Source: Deroplatys truncata
Taxonomy: Eukaryota; Arthropoda; Insecta; Mantodea; Mantidae
Direction: 5' to 3'
NCBI GenBank assembly: GCA_030765065.1
Contig: CM060984.1
Coordinates: 105,815,488 to 105,879,487, forward strand
DNA: 64,000 nt
The notes beneath the pieces were generated by a model, which worked only from the letters and a program-made list of their open reading frames with translations, was not told the DNA's origin and ran no database searches. Shown here one piece after another: positions 33,036 through 43,800 of this stretch (within the stretch, counting starts at the first letter, position 1; each line of letters begins with the position of its first letter). Both the position numbers and the translations under genes were made by a program.

Positions 33036-33420
33036 ATTACTTTCTCTATCACGTACTTACAGTAGGTAGAGGAAGTATTTTATCCCACCAAAAACCCATT
33101 TGATGAGATTTTAGGCCACTTAACCGAAAGAGATTTTAAAAAGAGCATTGAGTGTGTCTATGAACAGCATAACGCAAATACGAAACACCAAACAATAAAT
33201 ATCAAACTTGGTGTTTAGGTTTCGACGATGCAACACAAATATTTTTAAGGAAATTTCTCAACCTAAATATCCTTTACATGAACGATTTTTCGAAGTTTAC
33301 GATTTCTCAAAAATTGCTCTAATGATTTTTATTGCAATAACATATGATTAAGATATTTGCACTGCATATTTTGAATTTTCTGGATATAGCTTGCGAAGAC
33401 CTCTTCATTCTGATTTTTTT

Positions 33421-35110
33421 TAACTTTGTGTAGTCCGTATATTAAGTACAGAAAGTAGTACATTTCGCCCAAAAATTCTATACCGAATTTTACCGTAAAT
33501 ACACGTTTTGAGGCCATCTGAATTCAAAAAGAGCATTTTAGAAGAAAGTTCCGCGCGTGTGTGTGTCTGCGAACGGCATAACTCAAAAACGAATAGTCGG
33601 ATAAATAATATCTTTCAAAGATGTTGCACGAAGATTTTCAAACCCCAGACTACACTTTAAATGGCAAATTTTTCTAAATTTTTGTTTTTCTCAAAAATGG
33701 CTCTAACCATTTCGATTAAAAGATGTATTTAAGATATTTTCATGGAAAATGAAATGTAAATCTTGAATTTTCTGGGAATGTCCCTAAAAGTCCTCTTTAT
33801 TCTGAATGGCTTTTGCATAACTGGTAAACCGTAAGTGATACACAAAAATTTACTACACAAAAATGTAGATCTTGTTAAAACACACACTTCATGCCATATA
33901 CTTTTTTACTTTCTCTACTACGTACAGTAAGTAGGAGAAGTATTGTATTCAACCCAAAAATTCAATAGCGAGATTTCACCGGAAATACATGTTTTGAGAT
34001 CCCCTGAATCCAAAAAAAGCATTTTTGGAAACATGTCCGTGTGTGTGTCTGTGTGTCTGTGTGTCTGTCTGTGAACAGCATAACTCAGAAACTTACAGTC
34101 GGATAAACACCAAACTTGGTATTTAGGTTCAGTATCTTCTACAGTTGCGACACGAAGGTTTTCAAGAAAATCCCCCCACCCCAGATTACCCTTTACATGG
34201 TAGATTTTTCGAAAAGTTTAATTTTCTCAAACATGGCTGTAATGATTTTGATTAAAATATCACATGTTTAAGATATTTTCATGACAAATAAAATGTATAT
34301 CTTGAATTTTCTGGGAATGTCTCCAAAAGCATTCTCCATTGTGAACGACGTTTGCATAACTAGTAAACCATAAGAGATAGACAAACTTTTACTACACAAA
34401 AGATGTAGATCGCGTTAAAATACACAATTTATGTCATATACATTTTTTTGTTGAGTGAACCATTTTCGAGATATTGCTTGTTATTCCCTTAAATTTTTCA
34501 ATACTTTTCTAAAATGGGAGTTCGTTATTCATTTTTTTGTCTTGGATATACAAAGAGTTATAATCTGTGGAAAAGGGAATGGTGCTGCACCTAGCAACCA
34601 GCTATTAAGAGATATGTATGTGCTTAAAGGCTACTGTTTTTCTATATTGCCCTTGTAAACATATTTTCCCCTTACATCCACAAGAAAATTAGCAATAAGA
34701 TAGAGTCTGCAAATGTTTATCTCGTATAACATGAAGTAGATGGAGAATAAGCGTTTGTAAAAATAGTTTGTACAAGAGTAGAGAAAGTCATGTGAGTGTA
34801 ACACATCAGATTTTTTTGTAAAGTTAACCATTTCTGAGATATTCCTTGTTATTTGTGAATTTTCCAATACTTCTTCTCAAATGGTCAAATGGGAGTAGGT
34901 TATTGTTCTTTTCTTTTGTTGTGGACGTGCAAAGAGAATGGAATGCTCCACATAGCAACCAGCTCTTAAAAGATTTGACTTTCGCTTAAAGCCTACCATA
35001 TTTCCCGTTGCATCAACAAGAAAATTAGCAATAATATGAAGTAGATGGAGACCAAGTGTTTGTAAAAATTGTTTGTATAAGTAGAGAAAATCATGTGTGT
35101 AACACAAAAT
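33421..35110 (-). mobile_element. HN1 copy, second layer
   Basis: The left part, 33421-33905, ends ATGCCATATACTTTTTT. The right part, 34811-35110, resumes TGTAAAGTTAACCATTTCTG. In unbroken copies these are adjacent (ATATACATTTTTTTGTTGAG at 34437-34458). Confidence 0.65.
33906..34810 (-). mobile_element. HN1 copy, innermost layer
   Basis: Full-length reverse-strand copy with a (GT)n/GTCT core at 34037-34071. It interrupts the second layer at a T-run. Confidence 0.8.
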
Positions 35111-35146
35111 TTTTTATAACTTTAAACCACAACAGATAGAAAACAA

Positions 35147-35850
35147 TCTGATGTGTTACACTCACATGACTTTCTCTACTATTGTACAATCTAATTTTAC
35201 AAACGCCTATTCTCCATTTGCTTCATGTTAATCAGGATATCGAGATGTCAATCTTATTGGTAATTTTCTTGTAGATGCAAGGGAAATATGGTAGCTTTTA
35301 AGCGATAGTCAAATATTTTAACGCTGGTTGCTATGTGGCGCATTCCATTCTCTTTGCATGTCCAAGATATAAAAAATATGAATAACGCATTTGAGAAAAA
35401 GTATAAGTATTGGAAAATTTAAGGAAATAACAAGCAATATCTCGAAAACGGTTCACTCAACAAAAGAAATGTATATGACATAAGTTGTGTATTTTAACGC
35501 GATCTACATTCTTTGTGTAGTAAAATTTTGTCTATCTCTTATGGTTTACCAGTTATGCAAAAGTCGTTTACAATGAAGAATACTTTTGGAGACATTCCCA
35601 GAAAATTCGAGATATACATTTCATTTCTCATGACATTATCTTAAACGTATGATAGTTTCATCAAAATCGTTAGAGCCATTTTTGAGAAAATTAAAATTTT
35701 CGAAAAATGTTCCATGTAAAGGGTAGTCTGGGGTGGGGGCATTTTCTTGAAAACCTTCGTGTCGCATCTCTGGAAGATACTGAACCTAAATACCAAGTTT
35801 AGTGTTTATCCGACTGTTCGTTTTTGAGTTATGCTGTTCACAGACACACA

Positions 35851-35884
<34 letters not shown>

Positions 35885-36016
35885 CATGTTTCCAAAAATG
35901 TGTTTTTTGGATTCAGGAGGTCTCAAAATATGTATTTCCGGTGAAATCTCGGTATCGAATTTTTGGGTGGAATGCAATACTTCCCCTACTTACTATACGT
36001 AGTAGAGAAAGTAAAA
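35147..36016 (+). mobile_element. HN1 copy, forward, inside the outer layer
   Basis: Full-length young copy with a pure CA core of about 30 bp (35851-35881). It is nearly identical to the copies at 16488, 20709 and 38934 outside the core. Confidence 0.8.
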
Positions 36017-36117
36017 AAGCTTACTGCAAAAAAATGTAAATCATACAGTTATGTCAAATAACGTTTTATATGACATTTACAATTTCCGAAATATCATTTA
36101 TTTTTTCCTTCTTATTT

Positions 36118-36335
36118 TTTATTTTAAGATTCTTTATCTGGTTATGTCATATCTGGCAATGAATGAAATGCATGAAATGATGTTGAAATGATACCGGGGT
36201 TCATAAAGCGTAACATATCCGACTTTCATCCTTTCAGATAGAGAAAACATCGGAGAAAGCTTATCGGGGTAATTCACCCTAACCGAGATTCGAACTCGAG
36301 ATCCTACGCCCACACCACGGAGGTGGATCTATTAT
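36118..36335 (-). mobile_element. tRNA-headed SINE
   Basis: On the minus strand, CCTCCGTGGTGTGGGCGTAG (A-box region) is followed by CTCGAGTTCGAATCTCGG (B-box region), then GTTAGGGTGAATTACCCCGA and an A-rich tail AAAATAAAAAATAAG. It interrupts the outer HN1 copy of the nest. Confidence 0.65.
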
Positions 36336-36647
36336 TGCACTGAATATGCAAATATTTAATTCTTTTTTAACTGCAAAGTCACTCTTTTGGTTTTTTTTTC
36401 TTGTGGTCATGTAAAGTAAATGGAATTTCTACGCCATTAAATAGCGACCAGTGCTCAAAAGACTATCGCTTAAACCTACTGTGTTTCCTTATTCCCTTTG
36501 TACCTACAAGGAAAGATGAAATAAAACAAATATTTATTTGCATTACTATTAAGTAAATATAAGAGTAACCTTTTGTAGGAAAGCTTGTTGTAGAATGAAT
36601 AGAGAAAGTAATGTGAAGGTAACGTTTTATTTTTATTCTTCTCTTTT

Positions 36648-36781
36648 CTTTCTCTACCACCGATCTTTAATAACTTAGAGGAACTATTGCATTACACCCA
36701 AAAATTCGGTGTGAATTTTTCACTGGAAATGCATATTTTAATGACCCCGGAATCCAAAAGAAAGATTCTTTTAGAAAGCGG

Positions 36782-36818
<37 letters not shown>

Positions 36819-37496
36819 TCCACAGCATAAACCAAAAACGAAATATCTGATAAGTACTAAAATTGGCATTCAGATACCTCATCTTCCAAAAATGCAATAC
36901 GAAGACTTTCAAGAAAATTCCTATGTCACCTTTGACCATGGAAGATTTTTCAAAATTTTGGATTTTCTCATAAATGCCTCTAATAATTTTGATTAAAATA
37001 TAATATATTTAACATGCTTTCATGGAAAATAAAACGTATATCATTTATTTTTCTGGGATTAGCCTCTGAAGCCCTCTTCGTTCGGAAGTAAATTTGTATA
37101 TCTGGTAAAGCATATGAGGTCAACAGAAACGTAGTACATAGAAGATGTAGAACTCTACAATTTATTTCAGTAATCATTGTTTTGGCTCAATAGCCATTTC
37201 AGAGACATCCGTTGTTATTGTTTTGAGTTTTGTTGTCATTTTTAATGTTATTTCGCTATTCACTTCTTTATCGCGATGCCTTGTATCAATATGGAATTTC
37301 TAGGTCTGCATATAGCGAACCACCATATAGCCAAATCCGACTATCGACGAAATATGTAATGGAACTATTACTGCACCTGTTTTTCTTGATTATAATTAAG
37401 TAGATAGAAAGTAAGCTTTCGTAAGAGTAGTTTGTAGAAGTTGTATCAAAGTGAGCGATAGTGGGATAGAAAGCCATGTGAATGTAACACACCAGA
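36648..37496 (-). mobile_element. HN1 copy, diverged
   Basis: It begins CTTTCTCTACCACCGATCTT and ends GCCATGTGAATGTAACACAC. A pure (GT)n core of about 38 bp lies at 36782-36819. Frames of 90-148 codons over it are chance translations. Confidence 0.75.
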
Positions 37497-37923
37497 GTTG
37501 TTACGTTATGCCAGACTAACAGAAGCCACTGCTCCGCTTTAACGATTAATGCTTTAACTGTGGAGAATATTCTGTCTCTCCTCCTCTCAATACCTCTCTC
37601 TGCCTCACTCTTCTCCTCGCCTTGTGCCTGTATCCCCTTCCACCCTCTCTGCAATTTGCATACCTCGTTTTGTATGCTGTTTCCCGTAGTAATGTTCACG
37701 TACAAAGAACGCCAAAGAAAATCTCGCTGCACCTCGCGTCTAAGTCACATTATTTATCGTTGAACGTGGTCTTGCGAAGCTATGGCCATTTCATTGGTTA
37801 CTTTAGGCCACGGTGCAAGGGTGCGCCACTCTTTCTGCTAAATAGTTACACCAATAACCACAACAAAGGTTACAAAATGGCGTTAGAAACTAAATGTATG
37901 TTTACGATCTCGATCGCATTGTC

Positions 37924-37964
<41 letters not shown>

Positions 37965-38375
37965 TGAGGGCATTCAGTTTGTCATACAGACCTCTTATCC
38001 TGATTTGCAGCCCATACCTTATCGCCTAGCGCACGACACGTCTTTGATGGGGTTAAAAACCAAGGGGAAAACTTGACGAGCGCCCAGATTAGCGAAATGT
38101 AAAAGGTGTAGTGTAAGAAGATTTTCAAGGGGTGCAAACTAAAGCTTGAATGGTATTCATTAAATACATAGCAAGGCAGCACTTTATAACAAAAAATAAA
38201 CAGAACTTATTCTCACAAAGATATCAACGTTTGTTGCTGCATAGAAACAAACATAAATAAATAATAAATAAATAAATCTGCATGATTTCCCTCTAATTCG
38301 AGCTATAATTGGTTAATATACCTTTACTAACATATTGCTGATCATAGGAATACACCAGGATTATAGACAAAAAAA
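37497..38375. other. Unassigned; GA microsatellite
   Basis: The stretch at 37560-37830 has moderate GC content but no recognisable protein. A GA run occupies 37928-37961. Short AATA repeats occur near 38258-38276. Confidence 0.4.
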
Positions 38376-38655
38376 TCTGATGTGTTACACTCACATGACT
38401 TTCTCTACTCCTGTACAAACTATTTTTACAAACGCTTATTCTCCATCTACTTCATGTTAATCGAGATAAACATTTCAAGACTCTACCTTATTGCTAAGTT
38501 TCTTGTAGATGTAAGGGGAATATATATTTACAAGGGCAATATAGAAATACACTAGCCTTTAAGCACATACATATCTCTTAATAGCTGGTTGCTAGGTGCA
38601 GCACCATTCCCTTAGCCACAGATTAATACTCCTTGCATATCCAAGACAAAAAAAA
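38376..38655 (+). repeat. HN1 5' segment, tandem unit 1
   Basis: The first about 280 bp of HN1, from TCTGATGTGTTACACTCACA to the A-run after TATCCAAGAC. It has no matching 3' half anywhere to the right, so it looks like a duplicated 5' segment rather than a split copy. Confidence 0.7.
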
Positions 38656-39657
38656 TCTGATGTGTTACACTCACATGGCTTTCTCTACTCTTGTACAAAG
38701 TATTTTTACAAACGCTTATTCTCCATCTAGTTCATGTTAATCGAGATAAACATTTGCAGACCCTATCTTATTGCTAATTTTCTTGTAGATGTAGGGGAAA
38801 ATATATTTACAAGGGCAATATAGAAAAACAGTAGCCTTTAAGCGCATACAAATCTCTTAATAGCTGGTTGCTAGGTGTAGCACCATTCCCTTTGCCACAG
38901 ATTATAACTCTTTGCATATCCAAGACAAAAAAACCTGATGTGTTACACTCACATGACTTTCTCTACTCTTGTACAATCTATTTTTACAAACGCCTATTCT
39001 CCATATGCTTCATGGTAATCGAGATATCGAGATGTCAACTTATTGGTAATTTTCTTGTAGATGCAAGGGGAATATGGTAGCTTTTAAGCGATAGTCAAAT
39101 ATTTTAACGCTGGTTGCTATGTGGCGCATTTCATTCTCTTTGCATGTCCAGGACATAAAAAAATGAATAACGAATTTGAGAAAAAGTATAAGTATTAGAA
39201 AATTTAAGGAAATAACAAGCAATATCTCGAAAACGGTTCACTCAACAAAAGAAATGCATATGACATAAGTTGTGTATTTTAATGCGATCTACATTTTTTG
39301 TGTAGTAAAATTCTGTCTATCTCTTACGGTTTACCAGTTATACAAAAGTCGTTCACAATGAAGAATACTTTTGGAGACATTCCAAGAAAATTCGAGATAT
39401 ACATTTCATTTCTCATTACATTATCTTAAACATATGATATTTTCATCAAAATCGTTAGAGCCATTTTTGAGAAAATTAAAATTTTCGAAAAATGTTCCAT
39501 GTAAAGGGTAGTCTGGGGTGGGGGGATTTTCTTGAAAACCTTCGTGTCGCATCTCTGGAAGATACTGAACCTAAATACCAAGTTTGGTGTTTATCCGACT
39601 GTTCGTTTTTGAGTTATGCTGTTCACAGACACACACACACACAGACACACACACACA

Positions 39658-39698
<41 letters not shown>

Positions 39699-40524
39699 AC
39701 ACAGACACACACAAGGACATGTTTCCAAAAATTCTTTTTTTGGATTCAGGAGGTCTCAAAACATGTATTTCCGGTGAAATCTCAGTATCGAATTTTTGGG
39801 TGGAATGCAATACTTCCCCTACTTACTATACGTAGTAGAGAAAGTAAAAATGAACAACGGATTCCCATTTGAGACAATTATTGAAAAGTTTAAGGGAATA
39901 ACAAGCAATATCTCGAAAATGGTTCACTCAACAAAAAAAATGTATATGACATAAATTGTGTAGTTTAACGTAACCTACATTTTTTGTGTAGTAAAATTTT
40001 GCCTATCTCTTATGGTTTACCAGTTATGCAAAAGTCGTTCACAATGAAAAATACTTTTGGAGGCATTCCCAGAAAATTCAAGATATACATTTTATTTGTC
40101 ATGAAAATATCTTAAACATATGATATTTTAATCAAAATCGTTAGAGCCATTTTTGAGAAAATTAAAATTGTCGAAAAATGTTCCATGTAAAGGGTATCTG
40201 GGGTGGGGAGATTTTCTTGAAAACCTTCATGTCGCATCTCTGGAAGATACTGAACCTAAATACCAAGTTTGGTGTTTATCCGACTGTTCGTTTCTGAGTT
40301 ATGCTGTTCACAGACAGACAGAGAGACAGACAGACACACACAGATAGACAGACAGACACACACAGACAGACAGACACACAGACACACACACGGACATGTT
40401 TCCAAAAATGCTTTTTTTTGGATTCAGCGTGTCTCAAAACATGTAATTCGGTGAAATCTCGGTATCGAATTTTTGGGTGGAATACAATACTTCCCCTACA
40501 TACTATACGTAGTAGAGAAAGTAA
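38656..40524 (+). mobile_element. HN1 copy split by HN1
   Basis: The left part, 38656-38933, is tandem unit 2, nearly identical to 38376-38655. The right part, about 39851-40524, resumes at TGAACAACGGATTCCCATTT. The break is at the same A-run used at 16488. Its core is an unusual mix of CAGA and CACA (40312-40390). Confidence 0.75.
38934..39850 (+). mobile_element. HN1 copy nested in HN1, long CA core
   Basis: It starts CCTGATGTG (one change from the usual TCTGATG). It has the longest core in the window, CA/CAGA units over about 39626-39715. Otherwise it is a young full-length copy. Confidence 0.8.
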
Positions 40525-40599
40525 TATGACCCAATTTTATTGCAATAATGTATATGTAATATTCCCTAAACCATATACATTTATCTCTAGATTCTAAGA

Positions 40600-40875
40600 A
40601 TGATCAGTCAATTATAACAGAGTAATTTGCATTTAGTAAAGGAATATCATCATCTGTGGATATTTTACGGGGAGTGCCCACTTTCCGACAAGAATTTAGT
40701 CCTTCTTCCCTACTTTCGTCGAATATTTTCATCCAATAATTTACTATAAAAACGCTTTTATGCACTGCCTTTGCAATTGCTGTAATAGTGCAACGAGCTT
40801 CCCACATACCCACGATACGTCCACGAGTAATTTTGCTAGTATACGACATGACTGGTTCTGAGACAATAAGCATGT
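40600..40875 (-). pseudogene. Tc1-like transposase N-terminal fragment
   Basis: One open frame reads RGRIVGMWEARCTITAIAKA, VFIVNYWMKIFDES, EEGLNSCRKVGTPRKIST: the paired-like helix-turn-helix and basic linker of a Tc1 transposase. The catalytic half is absent, and no inverted ends were found around it. It is a different subfamily from the element at 11030. Confidence 0.65.
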
Positions 40876-41415
40876 TTTGGTTTCAGTAACACCAGAAAAA
40901 GCAACTGCATCAGCCTCCCCTCTTTTCTCCTTTATTGCTGTGTTATCAAGCCACCATGCTCTGCGATAGGTAAGTAGAAGGACACGCCTCAAAAGATATA
41001 GATAATGATTCAAAATCCGCCGAATATTTTCTTTGGCGCTATTCTTCTTCTTCTTCTTCTTCTTCTTCTGCTCTTCACAAAATAGACAGTATTGCCTGCT
41101 CCGTTTCAAAGGTATCAGCTTTTCCTTAGACGTCCCGAAAGTCTTCTTCCTCAGGTGTATACTTCGCCCCTTCTTGAGGATTCTACTGTGCTCCACAATT
41201 TCAATATTTTCTTTCGATACCGTTCTATTTTATCGTTTAATGTGTCCATTTTTAGGCGACATCTAATGTCTTAATTTCGAATTTTATCTGTATCGTGCAA
41301 CATTTTACCCTTCTTAAAAATTTGACTTCTACTAATTCTATTTTTCTTCGTTCTCGAATGATGATATGATGAACCATGAGTGGCCTCATATTACGCTGCA
41401 CATAGCCATTTGTGC
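40876..41415. other. Unassigned; TTC microsatellite
   Basis: A TTC run at 41043-41070 gives a false poly-Lys/poly-Phe frame of 150 codons. No gene was recognised. Confidence 0.45.
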
Positions 41416-41419
41416 CTCT

Positions 41420-41830
41420 TACCATGAGCATTAATCAAGTGTGAAACTCCGGATAAAACGGATCACGTCCTTGATAACTGCTCTTCTTGTATCCTGAGCT
41501 TCCAAGAGAACGAGCCTGGATACACATCATTCTCACAGTATATGCTGTGAGGTTTCGAGTTATCTCCAACATTTCCTACATAAAGGGTCTTGAGCAAGTC
41601 CCATGTATGCATAAATATATACGCAAAGTCTTGTGGGCCTAAGATGGCCAACAACTCCTCTGAGCGTAGATCTAAATTCAGGAGAAGCTATGTTTTCCGC
41701 CAGGGTCCGAAATGAAATCATGGGCTTGTGGGCGATAGTTTGCTTACTGCTGATCTCAAGACGAGCCCTCGCCGTAAGCCGGGTTATCTCATTTTTGACA
41801 CAGAATTAGTCCCCACACTACAGATATACT
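41420..41830 (-). pseudogene. LINE C-terminal fragment (RNase H-bearing type)
   Basis: Minus-strand translation contains MISFRTLAENIASPEFRS, GVVGHLRPTRLCVYIYAYMG, LAQDPLCRKCW, ETSQHIL and AVIKDVIRFIRS. These match the post-RNase H Cys/His module (GH...MGL...CR.C...ET..HIL) seen in the two LINE copies at 8.2 and 18.2 kb but are far more diverged, with several stops. Confidence 0.6.
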
Positions 41831-41867
41831 TATTGGTTTACCCCCGTCGATATCTGGATACGCTTGT

Positions 41868-41925
41868 TGAGAATAGTTTGTAAAAATAGTTTATAGTGAA
41901 GGTCATGTGAATTTTTTAAAAGAAT
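41868..41925 (-). mobile_element. HN1 terminal scrap
   Basis: GAATAGTTTGTAAAAATAGT followed by AAGGTCATGTGAATTTTTTA matches only the last about 55 bp of HN1. Confidence 0.4.
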
Positions 41926-41984
41926 CTTACCGAATAATAACGAAGATGTTAATTCATTATTATTCATGGAATGTGTAAACTAAG

Positions 41985-42110
41985 GCTGAAAAAGTAGAAT
42001 AAAGGATGAAAAATTCAATGCCATAGCTGGCATTTGAACCACCTTCCTGCTTATGAAGATGTTACCATATTATAATGCACAGGGTAGCAGCACGATTCAA
42101 GTGTCATTAT
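41985..42110 (-). mobile_element. SINE (family S3), copy 1
   Basis: On the minus strand, a B-box-like AGGTGGTTCAAATGCCAGCT precedes TATGGCATTGAATTTTTCAT. The same arrangement occurs at 49080 (+) and 62215 (-). The A-box half is eroded. Confidence 0.5.
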
Positions 42111-42945
42111 GAAGGCGAAGAGAAGAAATCCATTTGTGAACAGTTAGTACCTTTTCGGGTCATTGTTTAATTGTGAAGTTTTATTGTCGTGTTGGAAGAG
42201 TGTAGATTAATTCACAGAAAGCCTCTCTCAGATTATAAACAAGTTAAAAACAATGGAGGCAACAGTCAACCAATACAACCACCGGCGTCACACGGAAGAG
42301 GTGAGTAATTAACCAACCGATATCTACTGGGAAATGGTGTGGTCAGATCACCCTTCTCTCTGCTAGGATGTTAGTTTACTGAACACATTATAGCTTATCG
42401 TAGTCTTTTTTTTTTACTCCTTACGATTCGTGTGATCATGGACCAAAAACTTACAGCGAATGACCATCTCTCTCTGCCTGTAACGATGCCATCACAATCC
42501 TGCAACTATTGCACTGAAGCTGTGCGTAAAAATTACAGTGTTTGAGGGGTTATAATTTTAAACGCACCAATTTCTCAAAAAGAGTGACTATTATCGTAGC
42601 AAACAGCAGATTAGCAGAATAACAGCTTCTCATAGCAATCTATGCTCTTCAAAGGCACTCAACTTTTCGCTTTAGTTGTACAGCATCCTTGAATTTCTAT
42701 GGTCACACCAGGGACTTTAACTTGCAACAAATGATGGCGTTATTACTCGCTTTGTATTCTCACATTCACTCCATATTCATACCTCTAGACCACTCGTGCC
42801 ATTCGCCTTCTTTCTCCCTCCAACTTCGTGTGTTGAAGAGGTCGGACTTTATAATAGAACAGAAATTCTTTGGACGGTAGGCAAACTAAAGAAGAAAACA
42901 GGGGGGATGGGTTAAACCTCGTGCCCCACATACAATCCTGCTCTA
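42111..42945. other. Unassigned sequence
   Basis: No repeat ends or recognisable protein. A T-run lies near 42405-42414. Confidence 0.35.
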
Positions 42946-42949
42946 AAGA

Positions 42950-43055
42950 CTTCGAAGGATAAGGAATGATTCTGATTCAACTCTTAAACTGGGAATCCAG
43001 CCCGATATCTCTACTTTGAGAAGCCAGAACACTGACCACTCAACCCCAAAATCAT
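42950..43055 (-). mobile_element. tRNA-like SINE head
   Basis: On the minus strand, GGGGTTGAGTGGTCAGTGTT (A-box region) is followed by TCGGGCTGGATTCCCAG (B-box region). Spacing is tRNA-like, but arm pairing is poor, so a SINE head is preferred over a tRNA gene. Confidence 0.5.
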
Positions 43056-43485
43056 TTACAGAAACTTGTATATTAACAAGAAACTGCGGGACAATTCAGG
43101 TCTATTTTGTAACTTTTTGGTTAAGAATACTGTTACCGTTACTCTTTGTCACCAAGAAGCACTAAAACTGCATCAATTTCCAGCTAGTAGTTTTATTGCT
43201 AGCACTAACAACGCGGTCTTGGCTTTTGGTATCGTTGACCATAATTTTCTTCCTCTCAACAAGATGTTGTTACGATGTTACAGAATACCAATTAGCGGCT
43301 TTAACAGGTTGTTAAACTTTAACCAGACATTACAGGATAGATGTGGTTAACGCATTTTCAGCCAGAAGAGCTTAGGTAACCTCCAGAATACAAACATGTC
43401 TGCAAATAAATTGACAGAAGGATGGCTTCAAATATAACGTGGCAACAAAGGAGCAGAGAAGGGTAGTGACCTATGGTAAATATAT
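43056..43485. other. Unassigned sequence with one 94-codon frame
   Basis: The forward frame at 43066-43350 has mixed composition but no motif I recognise and no neighbouring gene signals. I do not call it a gene. Confidence 0.3.
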
Positions 43486-43800
43486 ACCGAGCGGGATGGC
43501 TCAGGCGGTTCGGTCTGTGGCCCACATTCGGGTGGTCGTGGGTTTGAATCCCGTGGCCGACCTTCTTGACCCTGGGTTTTTCGGGGTTTTCCCCTGATCC
43601 CCAGGCGAAGGATCGTTATAACCCCGACTTTCCTGTCCCTCCATTTCATCTCCATTCTCATTTTACTTCACCCTTCATATATTACTGTAAAGTAATTGTA
43701 TAATCTATTTCCATAGTGGGACTTGTGTACAATAGGCGGTTTGATGTTCTAATTGATTCCCTCAGGAGGAGGATTACTATGGAGGTAAAGTAAAAATATT
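43486..43800 (+). mobile_element. tRNA-headed SINE (family S1), best copy
   Basis: ACCGAGCGGGATGGCTCAGG carries the A box, and GTCGTGGGTTTGAATCCCGT carries the B box about 40 bp on. Then come GGGTTTTTCGGGGTTTTCCC and a tail ending near GGAGGTAAAGTAAAAAT. It is the least decayed S1 copy in the window. Confidence 0.8.

Larger units (their letters stand above)
33036..36629 (-). mobile_element. HN1 copy split three times (outer layer of a nest)
   Basis: Pieces at 33036-33420, about 35111-35146 and about 36017-36629 together run through the reverse-strand HN1 order. It contains a second HN1 copy at 33421-35110, a forward HN1 at 35147-36016 and a SINE at 36118-36335. Its own terminus (TCTCTATCACGTACTTACAG) is well diverged, consistent with being the oldest layer. 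Confidence 0.6.

Noticed and set aside
37286-37732. 148-codon minus-strand frame, one of the longest in the window
   Set aside because: Half of it is HN1 sequence and the rest is a purine-rich stretch; no motif and no conservation among copies.
39500-40520. CRISPR-like array of repeats
   Set aside because: The repeats are whole transposon copies and a dinucleotide tract, not short repeats with unique spacers.
40744-41196. 150-codon minus-strand frame with a poly-Lys run
   Set aside because: The run is a TTC microsatellite, and the frame overlaps the Tc1 fragment in a different phase.
43486-43565. Functional tRNA gene
   Set aside because: A and B boxes are clear, but arm pairing is imperfect and a SINE body follows; the same head recurs with tails elsewhere.
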